This document shows positions 54,076 to 64,000 of a stretch of DNA of 64,000 nucleotides, one piece after another (the stretch's first letter is position 1; each line of letters starts with the position of its first letter). Made by a program: the position numbers and the translations under genes. This stretch comes from Dermacentor variabilis (lineage: Eukaryota > Arthropoda > Arachnida > Ixodida > Ixodidae): NCBI RefSeq assembly GCF_050947875.1, contig NC_134570.1:204455250-204519249 (forward strand). The letters are read 5' to 3'. The notes below the pieces were generated by a model, which saw nothing but the letters and a program-made list of their open reading frames with translations, made no database searches and was not told the origin of the DNA.

Positions 54076-56488
54076 CAGTGAAATCTCGGTATAACGAACT
54101 TCAGGGGACCGCAGGAAAATGTTCGTTATTCTGAAAGATCGTTATACTGAAAGCCCAAAAATTAGCCATAATAATAGCATTTCAGTAACGTAAACGTCCT
54201 ACCTTTGAAACGGTACCTCCTTGAACTCGTTTCTCACACAATGCACACGTGATCGACAGACAAGGCACATTTATTTGAAATAGTCCGTGATCGTTTTCTG
54301 ACGGGCGCAGCACAGACTCTGCAGCACGAACGATTCCAGACCGTCCGCATTCTTATGCACGCCTTCGGTCGCTGTGCCGCTTTTGGCTATAAATATGCGG
54401 AGTTTTCGCAAGTAGTCCAACGCATCTGTGGCCGACACGGACTCGTTGCGGTCTTCGGGTGCTGCCGTAACGTCATCGTCCATGTCGTTGCTACATTCCT
54501 CATCTTGAGTCGCCGTGCCCTGGACACTCTGCAGTATGTCATCAGTGGTAAGCTCCGCTGAGGTCCACATCGCGTCGTCACACTGGACATAGTCGTCAAA
54601 TGTGACTGAAGGATCGACGGCTAGCTGCTCGGCCACCTCACTCCAAAGCTCGCTCAAACTGTCCTCCGCTGCCGGTTCATCGGTTTGTGGTTGGCCATCT
54701 GTGATAGTCAGGCCGGCCTTCTTCCAGCAGTTTTGGATGGTGGTGGACGGGACGCTCCACCATGCGCCTATCAGCATTTCCACAGCCTGTCGGACGTTGA
54801 TGGCTGTCGAGTGCTGCAGGCGTAGGTTGATGAGCAGCCGCTGAACAAGGCGCTTCCGGAAGCGCGACTTCACGCTCCTTATTATACCTTGGTCCAGTGG
54901 CTGAAGTACTGATGTGCAGTTCGGCGGCAGATACTCGAGCCGCACATTCGTGAACCGTATGTTGACAATGTGCGCCGAGTAATTGTCCACAATCATCAAA
55001 ATGTGCCGCCCCTCCTTCCTCATCCTCTCGTTTACCGTCAGCAGCCACTCGGAAAAGAGCTCGCGGGTCATCCAGGCACGCTGATTCGCCCTGTACTGGC
55101 ACGGCAGCGACACTACATTTTTCATGCAGCACGGCTTCGAAAACCTCCCGATCACCAGAGGCTTCAACTTTTCAGTGCCATCTGCATTGCAGCAATACAG
55201 CACGGTGACGCGAAGCTTCGACTTTTTGCCGCCTCTGCACTGTTCTCCTTTAAAATGCATTGTCTTGTCCGGGAGCAGCTGATAAAAGCAGGCCGTCTCG
55301 TCTGCATTAAAAGCATCAGCTGCTGCGTAAGACTTGACTATTTCGTGGAAGCTTTCCTCCTTCCACGTGGCTGCTGCTGCTTCATCTGCTGCCTTCTCCT
55401 CGCCAGACACAGACTGCCAGGTTGCGCCGTTTCGTTGGCGAAAACGGTGGAGCCAGCCAGAAGACGCTTCGAAGCCGGTGACCTCAAGAATTGCAGCGAA
55501 CTGCCGCGCCTTCTCCTGCAACATTGGGCCTGACACGGGCACATTCTGTGCTCTCACGTCTTTAAACCAAGTCAGCACTGCTGCGTCAATATTCTGGAAA
55601 TCGCCGAGCCGCAGTCGCTTCCTTGATGGGGCAAGATGAGATTCTTGCTGGTGCTTCAAGATTTTCTCTTTATCTTTGAGAATCGTGGCGATCGTCGACC
55701 GCGCCACTCCACGTTCTTTAGCCACGACGGATTGTTTCTTCCCGTCTTCTATCTCGCGAAGAATGTCTACTTTCTCGCTCAAAGAAAACTGCTTTCGCTT
55801 CTTCGCCGTGGTTAGAGTTGTTGAGCTCATGGCAACGCAAACGCCGGCACGCACTTCTAACACAATAATATAACCAGAAGAAAAACAAGATGGACAGGCC
55901 TGATAATGGTGACAGCGTGCGAACAACTGAGAAAACAAGCAAGAAAAACGTGATGTGGCATTGCCTCCGCAGCAGAAAAAAAAAAGAAAAGGCCCACTCC
56001 AGCGTTAATTACAACTTTTTTTTTCCTTCTGCCGCACCGTCTCAGGTTTTACGAGCCCATGCTCCCGCCTCTCCACTCACAAAACCTGGTGCATCGTTGC
56101 CTCCGCAACGGAGAAGGGGGGAAAAAAAAAGTCCCCACCCGCATCTTTCTCCTCCCGCGCCATCTCAGGTTTTTGCGGGAAGCAAGTTGCAAGGCGCCCG
56201 CTCTTCGCGCTGCGTTGTCTGCTAGCTTAGAGCTCCGACTGCCGTGACGGATACACTGAAATCTAAGAATCCTCGCATTTTGGGATATGAGTTCGTAGTA
56301 CTGAGGTGTTGTTAAGATTACACGGAAATTAAATAACGATCGTTATTCTGAAATGTTCGTTATTCTGAAGTTCATAGTAGTGAAATATTTTTACATTGAA
56401 ACTATAAGCAGCCGGCATGGGATTTCTTAAAAGTTCGTTAATCTGAAATGTCCGTTAATGTGGTGTTCATTGTAACGGGGTTTGACTG
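54076..56488 (-). mobile_element. Complete Tigger element with intact transposase (2413 bp)
   Basis: TA at 54074-54075 and 56489-56490 flank inverted ends CAGTGAAATCTCGGTATAAC on the left and CAGTCAAACCCCGTTACAAT in reverse on the right. The ends have drifted more than the gene, or were never perfect. The minus-strand transposase is open over its full length. The element is nested in an older Tigger, so it is one of the younger DNA transposons in the window. About 660 bp of non-coding sequence lies before the gene and about 195 bp after it. Confidence 0.92.
54271..55830 (-). CDS. Tigger/pogo transposase, intact, 519 aa
   Basis: This enzyme would cut out and reinsert the element at TA sites, acting in the nucleus. 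The frame opens at 55938, but I chose the ATG at 55828-55830 because MSSTTLTTAKKRKQFSLSEK is the usual family start. Parts in order: a CENP-B-type helix region (residues about 10-60, with GVARSTIATILKDK); a second one (about 75-150, with WFKDVRAQNVPVSG and GWLHRFRQRNG); and a DDE_1 catalytic domain with all three acidic residues (FNADETACFY, IVDNYSAH, LQPLDQGII), 30 residues between the second and third. An acidic tail ends QKTITDYFK. No stop or frameshift is visible. Activity is not shown; the inverted ends differ from each other, which may limit mobility. Confidence 0.92.
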   Translation of the reverse strand: MSSTTLTTAKKRKQFSLSEKVDILREIEDGKKQSVVAKERGVARSTIATILKDKEKILKHQQESHLAPSRKRLRLGDFQNIDAAVLTWFKDVRAQNVPVSGPMLQEKARQFAAILEVTGFEASSGWLHRFRQRNGATWQSVSGEEKAADEAAAATWKEESFHEIVKSYAAADAFNADETACFYQLLPDKTMHFKGEQCRGGKKSKLRVTVLYCCNADGTEKLKPLVIGRFSKPCCMKNVVSLPCQYRANQRAWMTRELFSEWLLTVNERMRKEGRHILMIVDNYSAHIVNIRFTNVRLEYLPPNCTSVLQPLDQGIIRSVKSRFRKRLVQRLLINLRLQHSTAINVRQAVEMLIGAWWSVPSTTIQNCWKKAGLTITDGQPQTDEPAAEDSLSELWSEVAEQLAVDPSVTFDDYVQCDDAMWTSAELTTDDILQSVQGTATQDEECSNDMDDDVTAAPEDRNESVSATDALDYLRKLRIFIAKSGTATEGVHKNADGLESFVLQSLCCARQKTITDYFK

Positions 56489-56490
56489 TA

Positions 56491-57764
56491 CAAGAGCAAG
56501 GACAACTTGTGGCAGCAACTGCAGCAAGATTCGTCTTCCCTGTCACGGAAGAGAATACGTACGTCGAAGTACGGAGACGTGGACACAGCGCTCTTCAGGT
56601 GGTTCCATGAAGTTCCGTGAATGAATGGATCCAGCAATTCAAGGATCGCCGTAGCATCAGCTGCAAAGTGGTGTGCAGTGAAAGCGGTGATGTCAACGAC
56701 GAGTCCATCAAAGTCTGGTTTCGCTTAAATTTGGAAACCATGCTATCCACGTATATGGACAGAGATGTATACAATGCCGACGAAGCTGGCGTATTTTATA
56801 ACCTTCTGCTCATCCGCACTCTTCCGCTCAGAGGCAAAGCCTGCTCTTGAGGCCATGCGGCCTCAAAATAGCGCATAACTGTGTTGTTCTGCATTAACAT
56901 GGATGGAAGTGACAGGTGCCACCTGTTAGTCATTGGAAAATCAGCGAGGCCACGTTGCTTTAAAAAGCGAGAGTGCTTGCCAGTGACATACAAATCCAAC
57001 AAAAAGGCATGGATGGCGCAAGACATGTTCACAAGCTGGCTGTGCAAGTTCGATGAAGACATGGTGACAGAGAAGCGACAGGTCCTACTCATTCTCGGTA
57101 ATCGCACAGCCCACAACATCAAGCCAAAGTTAACTGCAGTCAAGTTATGTTTCTGCCTGCCAACATGACTGCAAAATGTCAGCCACTCGACCAGGGTTTC
57201 ATCGCAACCGTAAAGGCACTTTACAAAAAATGCATCTGCAAGAGTTTTGCTGAGCATGCAGCAGCGGCAGCTTCTTAAAGTGAATTTAAGGGGTGCGATT
57301 GATATGGTTGCAGCTTCATGGTGGCAGGTAAAAGCCACTACAATAAGCAAGTGCTTCAACAAAGCAGGCTTCGTGCGCAATGCAGAGGCTCTTGACGCTG
57401 ATGAGCCGAGCACCAATGTTGCCATGAGACGGTCAACACCGACGACGTGTGGTCCGGCCTCGTTGAAAGCAAGTTTGTTTCCGCCACAGACACCTTCCAT
57501 GAATATGTCGAAGCCGGTGAGTTGGAGCTTCCTGTCCGCGAGGAAGGGAGCACGAATGATGCCATCGTCGTAGCGGTGCGCGGTAGCGTGGAGCTTGCAA
57601 CCGAAGACGAGTCTGACGACGATGTTGACCTGACGCCAGATCCAGATGTCCCATGCAAAGACGCTTTGGGATACCTCAGCAGCGTGAAGATGTACTGCGT
57701 GAAGAAAAGTTTGAGTCATAAAGCGCTTCAGTGCTTAAGCCTTGTAGAGGACGAAATTGTTTGA
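56491..57764 (+). pseudogene. Older Tigger transposase, main part
   Basis: It continues from 54072: YGDVDTALFRWFHEV, then YNADEAGVFYNLL (first Asp kept), INMDGSDRCHLLVIG and KKAWMAQDMFTSWL. ILGNRTAHN has the second Asp replaced by Gly (codon 57097-57099). CQPLDQG follows in a shifted frame (third Asp kept). Near 57430 a frameshift leads to an acidic tail (DTFHEYVEAGELELPV) ending at 57764. At least four stops or shifts are present. Confidence 0.82.
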
Positions 57765-58028
57765 AGTGCTGTTTAAAAAAATCTCCTGTCGAAAATAACA
57801 GTGTTCTTCCGCTGATACCACACTTGTCAGAACTTGGTTTCTTTGCTGTGTTGCGATTGTGTTGCATGTGTGTGAGTGAAATATGTAATAAGTTGTGTTT
57901 GAAAGGTGAGTGGTCCGTTTGGCATAGGCAAAAGCCGAAAAAAGCATGCTTTGGTTATAAGAGGGTACCGCTTATAGCGCGGATTTTTACAACTCCCGCG
58001 ACTTACGTTATAACCAGTCTACACTGTA

Positions 58029-59364
58029 TATGCGACTTTTTACGCTACATTATGGTCTACTCTTAGTCAAGGGAACACCAAACTAGTTTGCCAGCCCTGA
58101 TTACAGCTCAGTTCGTATACAAAGTTCTGAAAAATAGTCTCTCTCTCTTCCTTCTTTTCTCTGTCTCTCTCTTATGTATGTATAGGATGTCTGTTGAATA
58201 AAAAATAAGTGCTTTTTCCCCCTCTGGTGCTAAAAAAAGTGAAGTTACGGTGTCAGGGCAGTTCATTAGTGGGCCATACTGTGCTTTATGGCACTCTTTC
58301 ATTGTTTAAGATGTTTTGCCTTCCAGTTTTTCTGTGGAAAACTAGAGGGTTTTCTTAACTTTATGGCACGTGGGTTCTGTGAATTATTGTCAGTGCGCTA
58401 AGGCCAATCTGTGCAACAGACTGAAGTGCTAATGGTGGATCACATTACTCACCGTCACCATTACACACCAATGGTAAAAGTTACGACACCTTTTCACTAC
58501 CAGGTTCAGTGTCATTTGCTACTTGTCGACGATTCTAAAATTGCCAGGGACATACAAGTTTGCATAACTGGCATCGCTTCGTCCTTGTGCACTTATCATT
58601 CACACAAATGCCGCTGCAGTCACAGAGTTAGTGCACTGTGCTCTATTTCATACTGAGCGTATAACGCTGCGGGAGCTACGAAAGTAGTCCGCAGCAGATC
58701 GACTGTATCATTCCGCTTCCGTCGGGACTGAGTGGTACAAGGTGCACATTACAAAGAACCAGAATTAAAATTTCAGACTGGGAAATTTTTTTCTCTTTCT
58801 TTTTTTTAATTACTCATAATTGTCATTCATTAGAAATTCCCTATCCCCGTTGTTTAAAATGAACACACAAGTTTATTTTCCAGCAACATGCAGTAGAACA
58901 CTTCTGACAACTGCTAGACTTTTTCAAACGAGGAAGGAAAAAAGAACTTAAGCAAGTTGTTCGATACCTCTCAGTGCTGAGCTAGACTCACCAGAAATGT
59001 CAGTTGAACCACCAGTGTTAAAAATGAACAGCTCGATTTGATTATCGATAATTGCATCCTGTTTCGAGGTCTCATCTTCACACACTCAACATGAGTGCAA
59101 CAGTTTGCCCACATTTGTTGGGTTACTGGTACCAATGCCTCTGGAAAAAGCTGTTCAATATGTGCCAAAGTAAACTCATTTGTTTCTGATGGCTACATGG
59201 CCTTTCACAATACCCCATAAACTCACAGTTGTATTGAATTCATATTGGTATGGAGGCAGACGTCACACATTGGGACTGTTTTGAGCAGCTATTGGGCTGG
59301 GCACACTCACTCTCTTTGAAAGTTCCAACAGTTCGGCACGAATCACATCTTAGCTTCATAAAAT
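58029..59364 (+). other. GCN1 intron, nothing recognised
   Basis: No supported gene or element. A short CT-rich microsatellite lies near 58138-58172. Confidence 0.4.
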
Positions 59365-59366
59365 TA

Positions 59367-60010
59367 CCATATTTATTTACTCTCATAATGCTCGCACTTT
59401 TTGTAAAAAAAATTGACGCAAATTCAGGGGCACGATCATTACGTGGGTTAAATTTCCTGCGAAAGAAAACTTTTTTTTTTTTTTTCATCCCGCATTTGCT
59501 GCGGGATGACAACAGGTCAACAAATAGGTGGCTGCCGTTGTAATGGTGCGGGACACCAAAACAAAAATGGCGGCCAGCGGTGCAAGCCAAATGCTTTGAA
59601 AGCAATTTTTTTCTTCTCGTGATTACATTACGCACATTGAAACAGTTTCTTCCATAACAGTAATAAATAATGTTGTTACTATCGGCAAATTTTTGGCAAT
59701 AACATAGCCATGACCACTTTAAGGGGACAGAAACAGAGGTGGACAAGCTTAGCCTTAGCTGCCAGTGACATAGAAACACATAGTGGGCATGCCGGGGAAA
59801 CTGCGGCATTTGTCTTCACTATTATCCTAAACGGCACGTTTCCGCTAAGGGTGGGCGAATAACTTAGCTGTGTTACAAGCCTCTCCTTATGAATAGGGTA
59901 CACTTCTAACATATCAGTGTAAACGTGGCCACTATCATTGCTGCTCGCGATTTGTTGCGTGCCCACAAGTGCAGACGAGCAGAATGACATGTTAATGTAG
60001 TCGAAAGTGC
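59367..60010. mobile_element. pogo-like MITE, copy 2, truncated
   Basis: It starts after TA (59365-59366) with CCATATTTATTTACTC. Its reverse strand matches the right two-thirds of 12973-13958 (the block with CATCCCGCATTTGCTGCGG and the frame containing GTQQIASSND). The match stops near 60010, so the other end is missing. It lies only about 85 bp before GCN1 exon h. Confidence 0.65.
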
Positions 60011-60094
60011 AGTTGTGTTGCTGGCAAATCTGGGCATACAAGTGCATAAAGGCTTTGGCAGGTGTTCAGAGTTTGCTGCTTTCTGTGTCTGCAG

Positions 60095-60163
60095 GACTTG
60101 GCCCCTTACCTGCCAGCCATCATACCAGGCTTGAAGCAGGCCCTCCTTGATCCTGTACCGGAG
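60095..60163 (+). CDS. GCN1: GCN1 exon h (HEAT repeat, 23 codons)
   Basis: Fragment residues 440-462, the shortest exon in the window: DLAPYLPAIIPGLKQALLDP followed by VPE. Acceptor TTTCTGTGTCTGCAG, donor GTGAGT, phase 0 at both ends. The match to animal GCN1 is direct and it continues exon g without a gap (SLTDHK, then DLAPYLP). Confidence 0.95.
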
Positions 60164-60801
60164 GTGAGTTTTGTTTTTCCCTTGAAAGCCGCAGTCAACA
60201 TGGCATACATGCTTCGTACACGACAAAGCATACTGTGACATATTGTATGCTTATCATGTTTGTGTTGTACTGTCATGCTCGAAAACATGCCACATGTTCG
60301 TCCCGAACTTGTCCTTTATTTCCGCACTCCAACCATGCACACCACACGACCACACTCTGAGTCCCCCCCATTCGCCCCTCTGCTCCCGCGCACTCACTCA
60401 TTCCCGCCGCTGTCTTCCCCGCACTCACGCCACCTCTTCTCTGCTCAGTCAACTACTGTTGATCCCGCGTTTGGCCTCCGAGAAACGTGGCACCCCATTG
60501 CGGGTCTTGGGCTCGCTTGCCCCGGCCCTTGCGCGTCACGGTACATACTATGTTTCCTTTGTCTTGCCTTGATTGGCTCTTTCTCTCTCTCTCTCTTATA
60601 CTTCTCAGTTTGCAAAGTGGCGTTATTTTTATCGCCCCTTTGTCCCTGCTCATGTGCGCCATTTGTTCTTTCACTGTGTACCAACTGAGCCAAGAATGAC
60701 GCAGAACAGTCAGAACAATTTATGGGCTTTTGTCAACCCCTTGGCATGTTGCCTTCTTTGTACATGAGCTTTGAATGGCATGCTTGTCTGCGTGTTTCCA
60801 G
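60164..60801 (+). other. GCN1 intron, C/T-rich
   Basis: 638-bp intron with a pyrimidine-rich stretch (about 60330-60450) and a CT repeat near 60582-60598. No element recognised. Confidence 0.6.
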
Positions 60802-60940
60802 GTGCGAAGCGTGTCTTCACGTGCCCTGGGCGCGATGATCAAGGGCATGGGTGAGACGTGCTTTGAGGACCTCATCCCCTGGCTCATGCAGACGCTCACC
60901 TCGGAGTCCTCGCCCGTTGACAGATCGGGAGCAGCCCAAG
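60802..60940 (+). CDS. GCN1: GCN1 exon i (HEAT repeats, 46 codons plus 1 nt)
   Basis: Fragment residues 463-508 and the first base of 509. It starts VRSVSSRALGAMIKGMGETC and continues FEDLIPWLMQTLTSESSPVD, ending RSGAAQ plus G at the donor GTGTGT. Ends in phase 1, matching the acceptor chosen for the next exon. Confidence 0.96.
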
Positions 60941-61353
60941 GTGTGTGCACTCTGACATACTGCTACCTGCAGCTAGAGATGTGGCAGAAATCTAAGAACA
61001 GCTGTTAAGTATAGTCACAGAAGACTCTGTAGCAATGAAGAGAGAGAGCTACAATTCCTGCACGTGTGTTTACCATGTCAAGTAGTCTGGCAGCATTTCA
61101 GCACACTTTTGGCTTCTTAGAGCAGATACTCAGTGTATCTACTCACCTGCAAAACCGGGAATTATCAGGGATTTTGAATAGTCTGGAAATACTCAAGGAT
61201 AACTCGGAGAATTTGTGCTTCTATCAGGGAAAATTAGCCATAATTTTATTGAAAGTGAACGAAAGTCGTGGTAATGCTGGCTCGAGTATCAGAGAGAAAT
61301 CGTAACGAATCGTCTTTGAGGCCGTGTCGTTGGCTGGAGGAGTTGCCATTGCA
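60941..61353 (+). other. GCN1 intron, nothing recognised
   Basis: Intron sequence before the long MITE copy. No feature seen. Confidence 0.4.
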
Positions 61354-62082
61354 CAGTCAGCGACCGAATTTCCGGACGCCCAATAATTTGGACGGCTTCG
61401 CAGCACCACCTTATACCCCATAGAGTCATATGTAAGCACGTCTGAAATTTCAGATGTAAGTACCCTTCGCCGTCTGATTATTTTTACTTTTTGCCGTGAC
61501 TGCAGGTCCGAAACCACCACCGCCGCCATATTGATTATCTCACCACCTCGAACTGGCACCCTCGCATGCATCCGCTGGCAGCTGTAGCTACCACCGTGGC
61601 AACACTAGGTCCAGCAGCTTCAACATTCACTATTAAGCTTCTTGCCATTCTGTGCCGTGTTTTTCTTTGAAAGAATTCGCCGCTTTCAGCAGTGGCACGG
61701 ACTTCGCCTTTGTAGTCCTTGCGATTGACTTCGAAGCTTTGAAAGCATGGTGCGTTACATAATTCCAGTTTTTGAAAGTCGGCTTCGCCTCAGTACAGCA
61801 ACGCGGTGAATCATACACAATGTATTGCTGTGAAGCATAAGCAATGTATTGCGGAAGGGGATTGTCAAGGGACAGGTTATGTATTCCTGAATTATACACG
61901 CGTGGACCTGCCATCTCCTGTCACAGTACAAGCATCGATATGCCTAATAAGTGTACTGGCAGGCCTTCAGAACTTTTTGCAGGCGTTCCTGGGGCAATTT
62001 GAGCTCTTAAGGGTAGCAGAACACATGCTTTCGGATGTTTTCGCGGCCCCCTAGCGAGTCCGAAAAAACTGACATTGCATGT
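61354..62082. mobile_element. Tigger-type MITE, longer copy (729 bp)
   Basis: Same family and orientation as 1973-2375: shared ends (CAGTCAGCGACCG on the left; the right end with TTTTCGCGGCCCCCTAGCGA), shared GACGTCTGAAATTTCAGATG-type block and shared TGTACTGGCAGGCCTT. It carries about 300 bp more in the middle than the short copy. The TA flank is clear only on the right. Confidence 0.6.
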
Positions 62083-63302
62083 ACAACTGACCAAGAGGAT
62101 GCTTCAAGTGGTATGGGGGGCGAATGTGCGGTGGTAGGAGGACAATAGTGGAAAGGGCCGACACACTAAGGAATGAATGAGAAAGGAGGTGTGCCGCCGC
62201 TTCTATAAAGGTGCTTAAGCTCAAAAAAAAAAAAAAAGTGTCGGCTGATGCTGAGATGCAGGTGTCCCTTATCCAAACCAATATAAACTCTTAAAGCAGC
62301 GAAACGCAATACTGAGGTGTTCTGCACGGGCTGAGAGTATGTCAAGACAGTTAAAGTTGACTTTCCAGCAGCTGAGAGAGAATCTCGCTTATGGCAAAGT
62401 TTGGGCCTCATACGAATGAGCTTGCTATCATTTGAAAGAAATAGCCCACGTTTGAAAATGTTTGCTTCTGTATGCATCTTCATTTTATTCGAATTTGAGA
62501 ATGTTCAACTCGATTTGCAATGGGCTTTATCATTTTTTTAGAAGGTATACTATTTGCTGTGCATTTTACTAACCCCTCCATTCTGTTTTCTTTTTGAATA
62601 ACGTAAATACTACTCCTTAGTATTCAAACTGCATCAAGTCGTTTATTTTCTAGCATGCTCACTAGAGAGTGACAGCATCGAGCGACGTGCTGTCATCCTT
62701 TCTTGACATAAAACAAATTTCTGTGTCACTCAGGGAATTTTCAAATACCAACTTGGCAGCCGCCCTGATACTGAAAGTGTAGCTTCCACATGTGAAGGTT
62801 TCATATTTTGCTGAACATGGCAGAAAAAAAGCTTAAAACGTAAGTCAAAGTGATGTATTTTGTCTTATGTTAATGAGACAAAATTTTTTCCCAGCTTAAC
62901 CTAACGCTCATAAGACTTTGTAACTATCAGGAGTGCTGTTCATCATGCGCACTGTGTCTCCATAGCTTCCCCTCCAGTGCCACAGGAAGTTGCCCGAGTA
63001 TAGCAGCCAACCATTGCACTTATGGGTTGTGCTTGCTCTCATACACAGAAAAAAAAAATGAAGTCTGTTAATGACCAAAAGTCCAGAATGACAAAGTCAA
63101 CCGGGAAGCCAACAATACAGAACTTTATTGGGTGCCTGCGTTCTTGTTAACCCCGGTAAAATTATAAAGTAACCTAGAGTTGTACTTGTGGCCTTAAACT
63201 TGGAGTCTGTCAATCAAGGCTTGACAGTATTGTTTTTAAGGTCTCTGTAATCCTACGATCAACAGCAGGCAAGCAAGGTAAGCTTTAAGCTGGAGCCGTT
63301 AC
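62083..63302 (+). other. GCN1 intron, nothing recognised
   Basis: AT-rich intron sequence. No supported feature. Confidence 0.4.
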
Positions 63303-63400
63303 CAAAGGCTCAGTGGCTGTGCTGCTGGGCAAGAGGCCAAAGGCTCGATGCCTCGCCATGGTCATTGCATCTTAGTAGGGTGGAATGCAAAAACACTTGT
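63303..63400 (+). repeat. Degenerate SINE fragment
   Basis: AAAGGCTCAGTGGCTGTGCTGCTGGGC, cut here into A-box-like GGCTCAGTGGCTGTG and B-box-like GGCTCGATGCC, followed by ATGCAAAAACACTTGT. This matches the 5' half of the SINE at 63618 at low identity. It is an old copy. Confidence 0.5.
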
Positions 63401-63617
63401 CTTCATTGATTTATATGCACAAGAATCTAATCTCATTTTTTTTCAATCTGTAGCCTTCAATTACTGTGTGTCTCATAGCCACTGTGTAGCTTTGCGACAT
63501 TAAATCTTGTGAATCAGTCAGAGCCTTTAATAGCTCGAGTGCAAGCAATTTTATACTCTTTCGGTTTTGCATCTCATTATGCATGCAAAGACTCTTAGCA
63601 GCTGTCTGTCACTGGTC

Positions 63618-63846
63618 GCCGTGGTAGCTGAGTGGCTGTGGTGTTGCACTGGTGAGCTCGAGGTTGCAGGTCCAACCCTGGCTGCAGCAACAGCATTCGA
63701 AGGGAGCCAAATGCAAAAACACTCGTGTACCGTGCATTGGGTGCACATTAAAGAACTCCAGGGGGTCAAAATTATTCCAGCACGCCCTTGGTGCGTGCCT
63801 CATAATCAGGTTTCGGTTCTAGCATGTGTAACCCCAATATTTAATT
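63618..63846 (+). mobile_element. tRNA-derived SINE (tick Ruka type), diverged
   Basis: Same structure as 36437-36679: A-box-like GTAGCTGAGTGG, B-box-like AGGTCCAACCC, body with GGGTGCACATTAAAGAACTC and GTGCGTGCCTCATAATCAGG, and an AT-rich tail. The B box is changed from the functional form and no target duplication was fixed, so it is older than the other copy. Confidence 0.82.
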
Positions 63847-63905
63847 AATTAACTTAATTATAAATAATTATGTTTCACTGTTTTTCCTCTGGTTCCGTGG
63901 GGAAG

Positions 63906-64000
63906 GCCTAAGTGAAGTGCTCGGAGGCTTGGGAGTGGAGAAGCTCCAGACACTGATGCCAGAGATCATCTCAACGGCAGAGCGGACAGACATTGCACCG
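63906..64000 (+). CDS. GCN1: GCN1 exon j (HEAT repeat, partial at window end)
   Basis: The first two bases complete the split Gly codon (fragment residue 509). The exon then reads LSEVLGGLGVEKLQTLMPEI and ISTAERTDIAP, running into the window end at a codon boundary (residue 540). The acceptor is GGGGAAG, unusual in having AAG rather than CAG or TAG, and it follows a T-rich stretch (63872-63888). It was chosen because it alone keeps the phase and the conserved G-L-x-E-V-x-x-G-L-G motif. Confidence 0.92.

Larger units (their letters stand above)
53795..58026 (+). mobile_element. Older Tigger, split by a younger Tigger
   Basis: A + strand Tigger transposase gene is present in two parts, 53921-54072 and 56491-57761. 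The complete element 54076-56488 is inserted between them at a TA. The right end reads, in reverse from 58026, CAGTGTAGACTGGTTATAAC. The left end was not found; the sequence to the left abuts the Tigger at 51435-53792, which may have replaced or cut it. Confidence 0.7.

Noticed and set aside
56796..57719. 307-codon open frame on the minus strand
   Set aside because: It is the reverse-strand shadow of the older Tigger transposase on the + strand, which has the recognisable motifs.

Overview
The window is animal nuclear DNA, almost certainly from a hard tick (Ixodidae). Two observations point there: tRNA-derived SINEs of the tick Ruka type at 36437-36679 and 63618-63846, and a dense mix of Ty3/gypsy elements and pogo/Tigger DNA transposons. 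The assignment to ticks is inferred from repeat types and was not tested by a search.

The only host gene I can support is GCN1, the large HEAT-repeat activator of the eIF2-alpha kinase GCN2. Ten exons on the + strand (5912-6148, 9319-9513, 9759-9977, 20857-21006, 30296-30410, 40120-40298, 48360-48581, 60095-60163, 60802-60940, 63906-64000) have consistent GT/AG borders and join into one uninterrupted frame of exactly 540 codons. They cover the middle of the protein, including the eEF3-like HEAT region. The gene starts before the window and continues past it. Coding sequence is about 2.5% of the window.

Everything else is intron, and most of what can be recognised there is mobile DNA. From left to right: a decayed gypsy 3' end with its LTR (1-1918); a Tigger-type MITE (1973-2375); a TTAA-bounded element (3878-5455); a solo LTR (7942-8489); a piggyBac remnant (10015-10947); a MITE (12973-13958); a second solo LTR (16197-16720); a pogo element with a Brinker-type N-terminus inside an older element (17300-19892); a Tigger 3' fragment (to 20499); a full-length decayed gypsy element with a 5-bp target duplication (21714-25875); nested Tigger derivatives (26815-29174); a TTAA element (29185-29978); a young gypsy copy with nearly identical 420-bp LTRs (31373-35634); a MITE, a SINE and a third solo LTR (35643-37556); a tandem repeat (38297-38835); nested Tigger elements (41465-45702); a Tigger derivative lacking the DDE domain (46076-47560); a TTAA element carrying a 36-bp minisatellite (49192-51320); and two more Tigger elements (51435-58026), the second of which contains a younger Tigger with an intact 519-codon transposase (54271-55830, minus strand).

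No prokaryotic features, CRISPR arrays, rRNA genes or stand-alone tRNA genes were seen. I found no clear new biological system. The most interesting points are the intact nested Tigger, the repeated loss of the second catalytic aspartate in the decayed pogo/Tigger copies, the TTAA-bounded families, and the 36-bp minisatellite that stays largely open in several frames.
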